A stretch of 64,000 nucleotides of DNA from an uncultured Mucispirillum sp. (GCA_944325215.1 CALUZC010000003.1:57574-121573), one strand, 5' to 3'. Positions 15,545 through 24,451 are shown, counted from the stretch's first letter. The notes: generated by a model not told the origin, from the letters alone. Made by a program: numbers and translations.

Positions 15545-16939
15545 ATGAAAGAAATCTCAGACGATTCTAAAATTGTCATGGGCTATATCTATTCTGCATT
15601 ATTCTGGGGTGTTATAGGTCTTGTATTAGGTCTTCTCATCTCTGCACAAATGTGGAGTGTTAGCTTTAATTTTGGAGAGTATTTTTCATTCGGCCGTCTT
15701 AGAACGGTTCACACAAATATGCTTGCTTACGGGCTTGGTATTACAGCAGAAATGGGTGCATTCTATTATATTATAGGACGCCTCACTAAACGTAATCTTA
15801 TTTTCCCAGGGCTTGCTAAATTTCAACTTGTATTTTACAACATAGTTGTACTTGTTGGTATGATTTCTCTTTTCATGGGTTATACTCAATCGCTTGAGTA
15901 TGCAGAAGGTGAATGGTATTTTGACCTTGGCGTTGTTGTAGCATGGGTATTGTTTGCAATTAACGTTGTAGGAACTATTCTTACTAGAAAAGAAAAACAT
16001 ATGTATGTTTCATTATGGTATATTATAGCAACTATTGTAGCTGTTGCTGTATTATACATTGTTAACAACTTACATTTAGTTGCAGGTTTAGATAAATCTT
16101 ACCACTTATTTACAGGTTTAAACAGTGCCAATGTTGAATGGTGGTATGGTCACAATGCAGTTGGTTTCTTATTCACTACACCAATATTAGCTGTATTTTA
16201 CTATTTCTTACCAAAATCAACAGGTATGCCAATATACAGCCACAGATTATCTATACTTTCTTTCTGGTCGTTGATTTTCATGTATTTATGGACAGGTGCT
16301 CACCACCTTGTTTACACACCACTTCCAGACTGGTTACAGACATTAGGTATTGTTTTCACAATCCTTTTAATTGCACCATCTTGGGGTTCTGTAGTAAACG
16401 GTTATTTAACACTTGCACCAGACTGGTCTAAACTTAGAACAGCATACTTAGCAAAATTCTTTATTGCTGGTATTACATTCTATGGTTTACAAACATTACA
16501 AGGTCCAACACAAGGTCTTCGTGCGGTAAGCTCTCTTATCCACTATACAGACTGGGTTCCAGGACACGTGCACATGGGAACAATGGGCTGGGTTGTATTA
16601 ACTGTTACAGCTGCAATCTACTATATTACTGCAAAAGTTTATAAAACAGAAATATACAGTGAAAGCATTGCTAATATTCATTTCTGGCTTGTGCTTATAG
16701 GTCAGATAGGTTTCTCTATTACAATGTGGATTACAGGTATTCGTCAAGGTATAATGTGGAAAACAACTAATACTGATGGAACATTAGCTTATTCATTTAT
16801 TGAAACAGTTGTTGGTAACTATCCATACTGGATTTTAAGATCTGTATTTGGTGTAATATTTATTGTTGGTATGCTGTTTTTCCTCTACAATTTCATTATG
16901 ACAATTGTAAAAGGCAAACAAAACTTATCTAATCAATAG
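15545..16939 (+). CDS. ccoN: cbb3-type cytochrome c oxidase subunit I
   Basis: Catalytic heme-copper subunit that reduces oxygen to water with high affinity in the inner membrane. About 12 membrane segments are predicted over 464 residues. Ligands are visible: the low-spin heme His in RLRTVHTNMLAYG, CuB His in WYGHNAVGF (helix VI) and the His pair in WTGAHHLVYTP (helix VII), and the heme b3/b His pair in WVPGHVHMGTMG (helix X). Length is close to the family norm of about 475. It heads the operon ccoN, ccoO with an extra cytochrome domain, a CcoP anchor, a small acidic membrane protein, ccoG, ccoH, ccoS, a small membrane protein and ccoI. Identification is secure. Confidence 0.96.
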   Translation: MKEISDDSKIVMGYIYSALFWGVIGLVLGLLISAQMWSVSFNFGEYFSFGRLRTVHTNMLAYGLGITAEMGAFYYIIGRLTKRNLIFPGLAKFQLVFYNIVVLVGMISLFMGYTQSLEYAEGEWYFDLGVVVAWVLFAINVVGTILTRKEKHMYVSLWYIIATIVAVAVLYIVNNLHLVAGLDKSYHLFTGLNSANVEWWYGHNAVGFLFTTPILAVFYYFLPKSTGMPIYSHRLSILSFWSLIFMYLWTGAHHLVYTPLPDWLQTLGIVFTILLIAPSWGSVVNGYLTLAPDWSKLRTAYLAKFFIAGITFYGLQTLQGPTQGLRAVSSLIHYTDWVPGHVHMGTMGWVVLTVTAAIYYITAKVYKTEIYSESIANIHFWLVLIGQIGFSITMWITGIRQGIMWKTTNTDGTLAYSFIETVVGNYPYWILRSVFGVIFIVGMLFFLYNFIMTIVKGKQNLSNQ

Positions 16940-16950
16940 GAGTATGAAAT

Positions 16951-17862
16951 ATGAGCGAAAATAATAACAGTATTTACAGCAAAGGGCTTCTTTTTACGGT
17001 TGTTGCTTTAGTTGTTATTCTTATTGGTACAATTGCTACTGTATTTGTTCCAATGATGACATCTTCTATGCACCCAAAACTTTCTAACATGCAGGAAAAC
17101 CCTTATACTCCACTACAGCTTGCTGGACGTGATGTATATCAAAAAGAAGGTTGTATTAACTGCCATTCTCAAACTGTTCGTCCATTAAAAGCAGACGTAT
17201 TAAGATATGGCGAAATATCACAACCTGGTGAAAGTGCTTTTGAACGTCCATTCTTATGGGGTTCTAAAAGAACTGGTCCTGATTTAGCTAGAGTAGGTGG
17301 TGTTTATTCTGATGAATGGCATAAAGCACATATGATTAATCCACAACACTTTTTCCCAAGCTCAAATATGCCTAAATATCCATGGCTTGCTGAGAAAAAG
17401 TTGGACCCTGCAAAAGTTGAAAAACATGCAAAAGTGTATGGTTTAAAATATACTCAAGAAGATATTGATGCTCTTGCAGAGGCAACAGAGCTTGATGCAT
17501 TAGTTGCTTATCTTCAACAATTAGGAAGTTATGTAGAAAATACTCATGCAATTATAGCAGATGAAAATGCATTTGCTGATGCGGTAAATCCAAATTTAAA
17601 TAATCCTGAAAAAATTGCAAGAGGCGAAGAAATTTATAACTTATTATGCGTAGGCTGTCATGCTGAAAATGGTAAAGGCTCTGCAGAGGGCTATGATTTA
17701 ACAAATATTACATTTGCAGAAGCATTACCAGACTATACTGATGGTATGATGTTTACTACTATTGCAAATGGTCTTGAAGGTGCAATGCCTGGCCACTTAA
17801 AAATCATGACTAAAGATGACATTTGGTCAGTTGCTGCTTATGTTAGAACATTGGCAAAATAA
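16951..17862 (+). CDS. ccoO: CcoO with fused C-terminal CcoP-type cytochrome c domain
   Basis: Diheme protein of the cbb3 oxidase. Residues 1-200 match CcoO: an N-terminal membrane anchor (about 10-33), YTPLQLAGRDVYQKEGCINCHSQTVRPL with heme motif CINCH, and WGSKRTGPDLARVGG with a downstream SSNMPKYPW axial-Met segment. Standard CcoO stops near residue 200 to 240. Here the chain continues with a second cytochrome c domain, ARGEEIYNLLCVGCHAENGKG (heme motif CVGCH) and a later Met in EGAMPGHLKIM, resembling one of the two cytochrome domains of CcoP. The next gene encodes only the CcoP membrane anchor. So the usual O and P subunits look reshuffled, with one heme c fewer than the classical set of three. 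Start and AGGAG ribosome site are clear. Confidence 0.9.
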   Translation: MSENNNSIYSKGLLFTVVALVVILIGTIATVFVPMMTSSMHPKLSNMQENPYTPLQLAGRDVYQKEGCINCHSQTVRPLKADVLRYGEISQPGESAFERPFLWGSKRTGPDLARVGGVYSDEWHKAHMINPQHFFPSSNMPKYPWLAEKKLDPAKVEKHAKVYGLKYTQEDIDALAEATELDALVAYLQQLGSYVENTHAIIADENAFADAVNPNLNNPEKIARGEEIYNLLCVGCHAENGKGSAEGYDLTNITFAEALPDYTDGMMFTTIANGLEGAMPGHLKIMTKDDIWSVAAYVRTLAK

Positions 17863-17880
17863 TATAAAGGAGGAATTAAT

Positions 17881-18090
17881 ATGTCTAATTTTGATGAACA
17901 AGATGATATCCCTAGCCTAAACCGCAAGGATACAGAAAATAATCTTCCTTTAGGCTGGGTAATCTTTTTTCTAGCATTAATAGTATGGGGTATTTTTTAT
18001 ATTTATGCATACACTCCAAAGTTTTCTAAGTGGACACAAAATAGTGCATATGAAGAAGAAAACCCTGTAATAGAACCAATAAAACCATAA
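17881..18090 (+). CDS. CcoP N-terminal membrane anchor as a separate small protein
   Basis: A 69-residue protein with one membrane helix (about residues 24-44). NNLPLGWVIFFLALIVWGIFYI matches the N-terminal part of CcoP, where a conserved N-x-LP-xxW leads into the anchor helix, and the following KFSKWTQNSAYEEE corresponds to the W..EYE segment that in CcoP precedes the cytochrome domains. Here the protein ends without any CxxCH motif. GGAGG lies just before the ATG. Together with the cytochrome domain fused to CcoO upstream, it indicates a split CcoP. It could also be seen as a CcoQ-like small subunit; the LPxxW match makes the CcoP reading better. Confidence 0.7.
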   Translation: MSNFDEQDDIPSLNRKDTENNLPLGWVIFFLALIVWGIFYIYAYTPKFSKWTQNSAYEEENPVIEPIKP

Positions 18091-18105
18091 TTTAGGGAGA
18101 AAAAT

Positions 18106-18324
18106 ATGCAAGATAACGGAAGCACTATTGCTACAGAAACATTAGCTCAAGAAAGCGAACAATTACAATCTGCTTCTGCAGGTTATATTGTGCTGGGGTT
18201 TGAATTTCTTTTAGTCATCATTCTTATTGGAATAGCTGTTTACTTTTTTTCTTCAAAGAGAAAAGCAACAGTTGAATCTCCAAAATATTCTATGATGGAG
18301 GATGATGACGATGATAGCAAATAG
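18106..18324 (+). CDS. Small single-span membrane protein with acidic CcoS-like tail
   Basis: 72 residues: a polar N-terminus, one membrane helix (about residues 26-48, GYIVLGFEFLLVIILIGIAV) and a C-terminal tail SPKYSMMEDDDDD. This tail resembles that of the true CcoS gene downstream at 19946-20116 (GPKYRMLDDDDDED), so the two may be paralogues or share a binding partner. It could also be a CcoQ-type accessory subunit. GGGAG precedes the ATG, and the 3' end overlaps the start region of ccoG. Role in oxidase assembly or stability is inferred from position. Confidence 0.6.
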   Translation: MQDNGSTIATETLAQESEQLQSASAGYIVLGFEFLLVIILIGIAVYFFSSKRKATVESPKYSMMEDDDDDSK

Positions 18325-19474
18325 TGTTATCCGTGGAAAAATATACAGGCTGCTGCAATTTATTGTTGCAGCTTGTGCTTTAATAATTCCTTTTATAAAA
18401 ACATCAAATGGAAACAGTCTTTTTAGGTTTGATGTATCTACTTTACAGCTTCATGCATTTAATACTGTAGTTAGTTTTGCTAGTTTCTTTTCTGCATTTA
18501 TTGCAATTTTATTGTTTACTTTTTTATTTGTATTTACTACACAACTTCTTGGAAGGGTGTGGTGTGGCTGGCTTTGTCCACAATCATTTTTCTCTATAAG
18601 AATTGAATCATATTCAAAAAAAATTAAAAATAAGACTATGAGAAGAATAGTAGCTATTATACTTGCTTTTCTATTTGCTTTGGTTTTAACTTTAAACTGG
18701 ATGATGTATTTTGTATCTCCATATGATTTTATATCATCACTCAAAAGCAGTAGCACAATGGTTACTATTGGTGTAGTATTATTTTTATTTATTTTTGTAG
18801 ATTTTTTACTTGTAAGGTTTAAATGGTGTAAATATGTATGTCCTTACTCAAAATTCCAAGTGGTAATGACTGATGATGATACGCTTTATGTAGGTATGAT
18901 ACCGGGTAAAGAGAAAGAGTGTATAGATTGTCATGCATGTATCAGAGTTTGTCCAACACATATTGACCCTAGAAAGAATCCAGATGCAGATTGTATTTAT
19001 TGTGAAACCTGCGTTACTGCATGTAACCATGTATTTCAAAAGAAAGAACACCATGAAGGCATTTTAGGATATGTATGGGGAAAGAGTAATAAGTTAAACA
19101 TAAAAAGACCACAATTAATAATTACTTTTGGTTTATCTGTCATTTTATTTATTCTTTTAATTTTCAATATTATTTCAAGTAGTGAACCATTTAGAATATC
19201 TGTTGATGGTGTAGCAAAAAATATTGGAAATGGAGAATATGCTGTTAATATTAAGTTAAAAAGTAATTTAGAAAAAGCAGTTAGAGTTCACCTTACAAAT
19301 CCAGATAATGTAGCAGAAGTTAGCCCAAAGGGAATAAGAGTTTTTATAAAAGCATCTGTTGATAAAACAATAAATATTAAAGTTTTAAAAGAGATACCAA
19401 ATAATACTATTTACTTGAATGCTGTTTATGACAGAGCTAAACCACCTATTCAACTGGAAATAAAACTAAAATAA
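18311..19474 (+). CDS. ccoG: Cytochrome oxidase accessory protein CcoG (FixG/RdxA family)
   Basis: Membrane-bound ferredoxin-like protein needed for cbb3 oxidase assembly, thought to act in copper reduction. Several N-terminal membrane helices with the conserved LGRVWCGWLCPQ and KWCKYVCPYSKFQ motifs precede two 4Fe-4S motifs, CIDCHACIRVCP and CIYCETCVTACNH, then another helix and a C-terminal Ig-like FixG domain. Three in-frame ATGs lie at 18302, 18305 and 18311; GGAGG at 18297-18301 is best spaced for 18311. The gene overlaps the end of the previous small gene. It is followed 15 nt later by ccoH. Confidence 0.93.
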   Translation: MIANSVIRGKIYRLLQFIVAACALIIPFIKTSNGNSLFRFDVSTLQLHAFNTVVSFASFFSAFIAILLFTFLFVFTTQLLGRVWCGWLCPQSFFSIRIESYSKKIKNKTMRRIVAIILAFLFALVLTLNWMMYFVSPYDFISSLKSSSTMVTIGVVLFLFIFVDFLLVRFKWCKYVCPYSKFQVVMTDDDTLYVGMIPGKEKECIDCHACIRVCPTHIDPRKNPDADCIYCETCVTACNHVFQKKEHHEGILGYVWGKSNKLNIKRPQLIITFGLSVILFILLIFNIISSSEPFRISVDGVAKNIGNGEYAVNIKLKSNLEKAVRVHLTNPDNVAEVSPKGIRVFIKASVDKTINIKVLKEIPNNTIYLNAVYDRAKPPIQLEIKLK

Positions 19475-19489
19475 AAGAGGATTATTATC

Positions 19490-19939
19490 ATGAAACCAAT
19501 GATAGCATTAATAGCAACTGGCGTTATATTATTACTTATTATGTTATATTTTGGCAATACTAGTTTTGAAGGAACATTTGAAACAAATGTATACCAAAAT
19601 TCAGTAAAATATGATAAAACTGCCCCTATTATTAAAGAACTTGAAAGCATGATTACTGATGTGTCTTTTGAATATGATGAAACTGTAAAAAGAACAAAAG
19701 TCAATTTTAATAGAGATGAAATTAAGATTAAATATCCAGATTCCTTGTTTTATGGTGTTTATATTACATATCCTAATAAACCAGATATTATCGAAGTCGG
19801 TCTATATAAAGATGAGCCGTCCGTATCTTATGAAATAGAAGGGAAATTACCTGCTGGTTTATATAATGTTATATTTAATATTCATTTGAATTCGCAAATT
19901 GGAACGTTAAAAGTTATGAAATCTGTTTATGCTGAGTAG
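19490..19939 (+). CDS. ccoH: CcoH/FixH family protein
   Basis: 149 residues with a single N-terminal membrane helix (about 5-22) and a periplasmic beta-rich domain, the layout of FixH/CcoH, which takes part in cbb3 oxidase assembly together with the copper ATPase CcoI. The mature domain shows the typical FixH rhythm of short beta strands (YGVYITYPNKPDIIEVGLYKD and LPAGLYNVIFNI). Sequence similarity within this family is low, so the call leans on position between ccoG and ccoS and on length. An AGAGGA ribosome site precedes the ATG. The neighbouring ccoS starts 6 nt after the stop. Confidence 0.8.
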   Translation: MKPMIALIATGVILLLIMLYFGNTSFEGTFETNVYQNSVKYDKTAPIIKELESMITDVSFEYDETVKRTKVNFNRDEIKIKYPDSLFYGVYITYPNKPDIIEVGLYKDEPSVSYEIEGKLPAGLYNVIFNIHLNSQIGTLKVMKSVYAE

Positions 19940-19945
19940 AAGACA

Positions 19946-20116
19946 ATGAAATCTTTGTTTGTGTTAATTCTATTAAGTTTGGTAGTAGGTATAAGTGCAT
20001 TTTTTTGGTTTATTTTTTCCAGTAAAAGAGAGCAGTTTGATGATATTGAAGGTCCAAAATATAGAATGCTTGATGATGACGATGATGAAGATATAATGCA
20101 AAAACCTAATAAATAA
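19946..20116 (+). CDS. ccoS: cbb3 oxidase maturation protein CcoS
   Basis: A 56-residue gene (ATG 19946, TAA 20114-20116) that is easily missed because of its size. One membrane helix fills residues 3-24 (LFVLILLSLVVGISAFFWFI), followed by the CcoS hallmark: a polar segment REQFDDIEGPKYRML and an Asp run. CcoS is needed for cofactor insertion into cbb3 oxidase and normally neighbours ccoI, as here. It lies 6 nt after ccoH and 33 nt before the small membrane gene that precedes ccoI. Length, helix and the FDDxEGPxYRxLxDD motif make this assignment strong. Confidence 0.9.
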   Translation: MKSLFVLILLSLVVGISAFFWFIFSSKREQFDDIEGPKYRMLDDDDDEDIMQKPNK

Positions 20117-20149
20117 ATTATTTTTATACTTTTAGTGGCAGGGGTTTCT

Positions 20150-20401
20150 TTGAGTGTAAATATTAAAAAATCTAACAAGAATAAAGATAATAGTAAAGTA
20201 TCAAATTCTAAAGAAAATATATTATTTATTTTTACAGAAATATTATATGTTTTTATATTTTTTATAAAAGTTATATGGCATATCATTAAATTTATTATAG
20301 ATGGTATAGGGTATTCTTTAATATTTATTTTTAAAAGTATATATTATATGTTTAAATTTGAATTTACTTTAATTATGATTGGTAGCATAAAATGGAATTA
20401 A
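20150..20401 (+). CDS. Small hydrophobic membrane protein, function unknown
   Basis: About 83 residues from a TTG at 20150 (GGGG at 20141-20144 upstream), or 88 from a GTG at 20135. A Lys/Asn/Ser-rich N-terminus is followed by a long, nearly continuous hydrophobic and aromatic stretch (IFTEILYVFIFFIKVIWHIIKFII and onward) that could form two membrane hairpins or an amphipathic re-entrant region. It overlaps the ccoI start by 10 nt, which argues for real translation coupled to ccoI. I recognise no family. It might assist copper delivery or oxidase assembly, but that is only by position. Confidence 0.45.
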   Translation: MSVNIKKSNKNKDNSKVSNSKENILFIFTEILYVFIFFIKVIWHIIKFIIDGIGYSLIFIFKSIYYMFKFEFTLIMIGSIKWN

Positions 20402-22812
20402 AAGATACATCTCAAACAAATAAATCTATATGTGCACATTGTTCTTCTGAAGTTAATCCAAAACATGCAATAAAGGGAGATGATAAGTTTTTTTGCTGTG
20501 AAGGGTGCAGGTCTGTTTATCATTTAATTAATGATGAAGGCTTTGGCTCATTTTATACAAAAAGAACAGACTGGGACGATGCTCCACCAGCAGAGCAGGT
20601 GGAAGCTGATGAAGAATATTTTCTAACATCTGTAAAACCACTAAAAAATGGTGATTTAGAATTATCTATTATGATTTCAGGGATACGTTGTGCTGCTTGT
20701 ATTTGGTTAATAGAATCATCTGCTCAAAAAGATGAACGAATAAAAATGTTTCGTGTTAATTATGCAAATCATAAAGCAAAAATTATTTTCAACCCACAAG
20801 ATATATCCATAAAAGAAGTATTACAAAAAATTACTCGTCTTGGATACTGTCCATTACCATCAAACAATATTGAAACTATCCATGATAAAGAGCGTAAAGA
20901 TTATTTTTACAGGTTTGGTGTAGCAGTATTTTTTACAATGCAGGTAATGATGTATTCAATAGCAAACTATACAGGCTATTTTAAAGGAATGGAAGAAAAT
21001 TTATACTTTCTTTTTCAACTTTTATCATGGGCATTAGCCACACCAGTGCTTTTATATTCTGCAGCACCATTTTTCAAAAAAAGTTATGCTGCACTTAAAC
21101 ATATGCATTTTACTATGGATACATTAGTTGCACTAGGTTCTGGAACGGCCTATATATATAGTGTTGCAGCTATCTTTTTAGGTTATGAAGCATATTTTGA
21201 TACTTCTGTTATGATAATTACTTTAATACTTTTAGGCAGGTTTATAGAAGCCGGGGCAAAACAAAAGGGTAGTAATGCTGTTGCAAAACTATTATCATTA
21301 AAACCAAAAAATGTAAAAAAAGCTGTAAAAAATGAAGATGGTAGTTATTCATATATTGTAATTCCAATTGAACAGCTTGAAAAAAATGAATTATTTGAAA
21401 TAAGTGCAGGAAATAACATAGCAGCTGATGGCAGAATTATATCTGGTATTTGTGAAATTGATGAATCTATGCTTACTGGAGAGCCAATGCCTGTAAAAAA
21501 AGAGGAAGGCAAAGAAGTATATGCTGGAACAAAAGTTATTACAGGCTCTTGTATTGTAATGGCTGAAAGAGTAGGGCATGAAAGCTTTCTTTCAAAAATT
21601 GCAGCATCTGTTGATGATGCTCAAAGCTCAAAAGCTCCAATACAAGATATTGCAGATAACTTTATTGGTAAATTTGTACCTTTTGTTCTTATTGTTGCAC
21701 TTGCAACATTTTTATACTGGTATTTCTTTGCTTCATTAGAAGTTGAAACCTCTATTATGCGTGCTGTTTCTGTTCTTGTAATTGCATGCCCATGTGCTAT
21801 GGGGCTTGCTACGCCACTGGCAATAATATCATCATCTACTAAGTTATCTGAAACTGGTATTATCTTTAAAAATGGTGAAGCTATTGAGCGTTATGCTCGA
21901 GTAAATGACTTTTATTTTGATAAAACAGGAACTATTACAAAAGGAGATATGAGTGTTAATACATATCAACTGATAGATGATTCTCCATTAATATTAAATT
22001 TAATATCATCTGCAGCATTTTATTCAAAACACCCTGCATCAAAAGCTATATCTATGTTAAACAAGGAATTATATAAATATCAGGCTTTTGAAGAAATAGC
22101 AGGTGAGGGTGTGTATTCAGAAATTGAAGGGCATAAAGTTTATATTGGTTCTAAAAACTTATTAACAAAAAATAATATTGAAATATCTAAAGATTATGAA
22201 AAGATTATTGATGAATATTTAAGTAAAGGTTTAACTTTAGTTTTTGTTTCAGTTAATAATAGATTTATGGGAATATTTGGTATATCAGATACAATTAGGC
22301 AGGAGGCTGCTTCAACTATTTCATTGTTACAAAATGAAGGTAATAATGTATCTATAATTACTGGTGATAATGAGAAATCTGCTACAATTATACTTAATAA
22401 TGCAGGAATAAATGCTAAAGTAATTGCTAATGTATCACCATTTGATAAAGGAAATATTTTACAGAATGCTAGAGATATATCAAAAACTGTAATGATAGGT
22501 GATGGTATTAATGATGCCATTGCTTTAACATCGGCAAGTGTTGGTATATCTATGCGAAATTCAACAGATATTTCTATGGAAAGTTCTTCTGCAGTTTTAC
22601 TTCGTAATAACTTGACAGTAATAGAGAAATCCCATAAAATTTGTAAGAAAACATTAAGAATAATAAAAGAAAATTTATTCTGGGCATTCTCTTATAATGT
22701 GGTTGCAATACCTCTTGCTGTTACTGGATTTATTCATCCTGTAATGAGTGCTGCATTTATGAGTTTTAGTTCTTTATTTGTTGTAACTAATTCAATGCGA
22801 ATTCGTAAATAA
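20392..22812 (+). CDS. ccoI: Copper-translocating P-type ATPase for cbb3 assembly
   Basis: FixI/CcoI-type P1B ATPase that moves copper for cbb3 oxidase maturation. The 806 residues hold an N-terminal Cys-rich metal-binding region (Cys14/Cys17, Cys35/Cys36/Cys39), a heavy-metal-associated domain with CAAC (Cys100, Cys103), eight membrane helices, the actuator segment with LTGEPMPV, the ion-channel motif CPC (VIACPCAMGLATPLA), the phosphorylation site DKTGTITKGD, and the hinge GDGINDAIAL. The Cys-rich N-terminal domain plus HMA domain is typical of CcoI rather than CopA. It ends the oxidase locus and is convergent, with a 4-nt gap, to the methyltransferase gene. Assignment is strong. Confidence 0.93.
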   Translation: MELKDTSQTNKSICAHCSSEVNPKHAIKGDDKFFCCEGCRSVYHLINDEGFGSFYTKRTDWDDAPPAEQVEADEEYFLTSVKPLKNGDLELSIMISGIRCAACIWLIESSAQKDERIKMFRVNYANHKAKIIFNPQDISIKEVLQKITRLGYCPLPSNNIETIHDKERKDYFYRFGVAVFFTMQVMMYSIANYTGYFKGMEENLYFLFQLLSWALATPVLLYSAAPFFKKSYAALKHMHFTMDTLVALGSGTAYIYSVAAIFLGYEAYFDTSVMIITLILLGRFIEAGAKQKGSNAVAKLLSLKPKNVKKAVKNEDGSYSYIVIPIEQLEKNELFEISAGNNIAADGRIISGICEIDESMLTGEPMPVKKEEGKEVYAGTKVITGSCIVMAERVGHESFLSKIAASVDDAQSSKAPIQDIADNFIGKFVPFVLIVALATFLYWYFFASLEVETSIMRAVSVLVIACPCAMGLATPLAIISSSTKLSETGIIFKNGEAIERYARVNDFYFDKTGTITKGDMSVNTYQLIDDSPLILNLISSAAFYSKHPASKAISMLNKELYKYQAFEEIAGEGVYSEIEGHKVYIGSKNLLTKNNIEISKDYEKIIDEYLSKGLTLVFVSVNNRFMGIFGISDTIRQEAASTISLLQNEGNNVSIITGDNEKSATIILNNAGINAKVIANVSPFDKGNILQNARDISKTVMIGDGINDAIALTSASVGISMRNSTDISMESSSAVLLRNNLTVIEKSHKICKKTLRIIKENLFWAFSYNVVAIPLAVTGFIHPVMSAAFMSFSSLFVVTNSMRIRK

Positions 22813-22816
22813 ATAA

Positions 22817-23752
22817 TTAAAACTCAAGAAACTTCGAACATAATATACCGTATTCTTTATTTAATACTGGAATATAATTAATAACAGGGTAAATAAGCAG
22901 GCAATTTTCACAATAAAGCTGGTTATTATGATGTTTAAGGGACTTTTTACAAATAGGGCAGGCGTAAACAGAATGATTTTCTGTTGTTTCTGTGTTTTTC
23001 TCAATAATTATTATTTCACTCATATTTTTATCCATAGATATATCAAACAGTTCATACCTAATAACTTTATACCCTAATTCTATAGCTGTACTATGTAATT
23101 TTGTGATATATTTATGTTTTAAAATATTTTCTTTTGTAGCATCACTACCAAGATTGTAAGAAGGCTCTATCATTAATAAATATTTTTTTGCAACTCTGTA
23201 TAATTCTTGCAATATATCTTTTTCTTTATTAGTATTAGGTTCTATAGCATGGCAAGTAAACACCAAATCTATGGATGAATCTGCAAATGGTAAATCAAAT
23301 ATATTACCAGTTACAAAGCTACTGTTATGTTGTGAGAATTCTTTTGAATAAAAATTTGAAGCATATAACACTCTAGAAAGTGATATATCAACCCCATAAA
23401 TTCGTTGTGGTATTTTCTTTGAATTTTTCATTATGCCATGAAGCGTCGTAGATTCCCCAGTACCAGCATCAAGTATAGAATTATAATCTAACAAATCAAA
23501 AATATTTGCTGCTGCTTCATACCATAAATTGCGGTATTCTACCTTATCAATTTCTTCAAGAGCATAATCATTTGTTTTCCTTCTTACTAAAACAGGAACA
23601 TGAGAAAGGTTTTTATAACCTTTAATATAACTGCCAGCCTGCATATCATATGAACATTTAATAATATCTTTATCATTAAAATCAATATTATGATTATCCC
23701 TAAGATATTCCATTATATTTATTTTTTTATCATATAATTCTTTTAATGTCAT
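22817..23752 (-). CDS. SAM-dependent methyltransferase with C-terminal zinc-ribbon-like segment
   Basis: Class I methyltransferase of about 311 residues. The SAM-binding motif I is ILDAGTGESTTLHG, followed by RIYGVDISLSRVLYA (motif II, Asp) and GNIFDLPFADSSIDLVFTCHAIEP (motifs III-IV). The last 60 residues contain four Cys in two pairs, CPICKKSLKHH and CENCLLIYPV, like a Trm112-type zinc ribbon. ATG 23752 is chosen because GGAGG lies 8 nt upstream; the ATG at 23767 overlaps that site. Substrate unknown; the ribbon resembles methyltransferases acting on quinone precursors, rRNA or small molecules. It forms a minus-strand group with the two following genes and is convergent with ccoI. Confidence 0.75.
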   Translation of the reverse strand: MTLKELYDKKINIMEYLRDNHNIDFNDKDIIKCSYDMQAGSYIKGYKNLSHVPVLVRRKTNDYALEEIDKVEYRNLWYEAAANIFDLLDYNSILDAGTGESTTLHGIMKNSKKIPQRIYGVDISLSRVLYASNFYSKEFSQHNSSFVTGNIFDLPFADSSIDLVFTCHAIEPNTNKEKDILQELYRVAKKYLLMIEPSYNLGSDATKENILKHKYITKLHSTAIELGYKVIRYELFDISMDKNMSEIIIIEKNTETTENHSVYACPICKKSLKHHNNQLYCENCLLIYPVINYIPVLNKEYGILCSKFLEF

Positions 23753-23776
23753 ATTACAAGCCTCCATATAATATAT

Positions 23777-24451
23777 TTAGTAGCTAAAGTTATACCCTAA
23801 ATATATAATATATATACCCATAAAAAATAGCAATAGGGAAGTTATATGTTTAAAATATTTAACATATCTCATAATATATGAGCCTAAAATAGCCAATGTC
23901 ATCATGGCAAAAGTAGTTCCAATACCAAATGCAGCCATCATTGAAGCTCCAGTATACCATGAGCTTGAAGACATAGCGCCAAATAATGCACCAACAGTTA
24001 AACCGCATGGTAAAAAACCTAATATAACACCATATATAAATGGATTTTTTGGAGTGTATTTTTTTAGAGTATTAACAACAGGTAGTTTTGTAAGAAAATT
24101 AAAAGAACTTATGTTTAGAAAATACATTACAGCAAATAATATTAAAACAGAACCACCAAAGTAAGCAATTGATTTTTGAACAGTTACAAACTTATCCTCA
24201 CTCATATAAGTTAGAGCTAATGAACCAAGACCACCAATAATAGCGCCCATAATAGAGTATGTAAAAGTTCTACCAATATTATAAAATAAGTTAGGGATTA
24301 AAATTTTATAGCCAGCATTGTTTGTAGAAAATGCACTAGAAATATGAAGAACAAAAGGGTGGCACATTAAAATACAATGGCCATATCCCCCTGTAAATCC
24401 AATTAAAAAATGACCAATTATTAATTTAAAAAAAGCATCTAAATCAGTCAT
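23777..24451 (-). CDS. TauE/SafE-like (UreH-type) membrane protein
   Basis: 224 residues with about six membrane helices. The N-terminal GGYGHCILMCHPFVL matches the GGxGHCxGMCGP motif of the UreH/cytochrome-biogenesis branch of the sulfite exporter TauE/SafE superfamily, in which the two Cys may bind metal. A second conserved motif, GVILGFLPCGLTVGAL, is also typical. Such proteins are often encoded beside cbb3 oxidase genes and are linked to copper or heme handling. Here the gene lies just past ccoI, on the opposite strand, in a group with a Met-rich exported protein upstream. Metal transport for the oxidase is an inference. Confidence 0.75.
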   Translation of the reverse strand: MTDLDAFFKLIIGHFLIGFTGGYGHCILMCHPFVLHISSAFSTNNAGYKILIPNLFYNIGRTFTYSIMGAIIGGLGSLALTYMSEDKFVTVQKSIAYFGGSVLILFAVMYFLNISSFNFLTKLPVVNTLKKYTPKNPFIYGVILGFLPCGLTVGALFGAMSSSSWYTGASMMAAFGIGTTFAMMTLAILGSYIMRYVKYFKHITSLLLFFMGIYIIYLGYNFSY

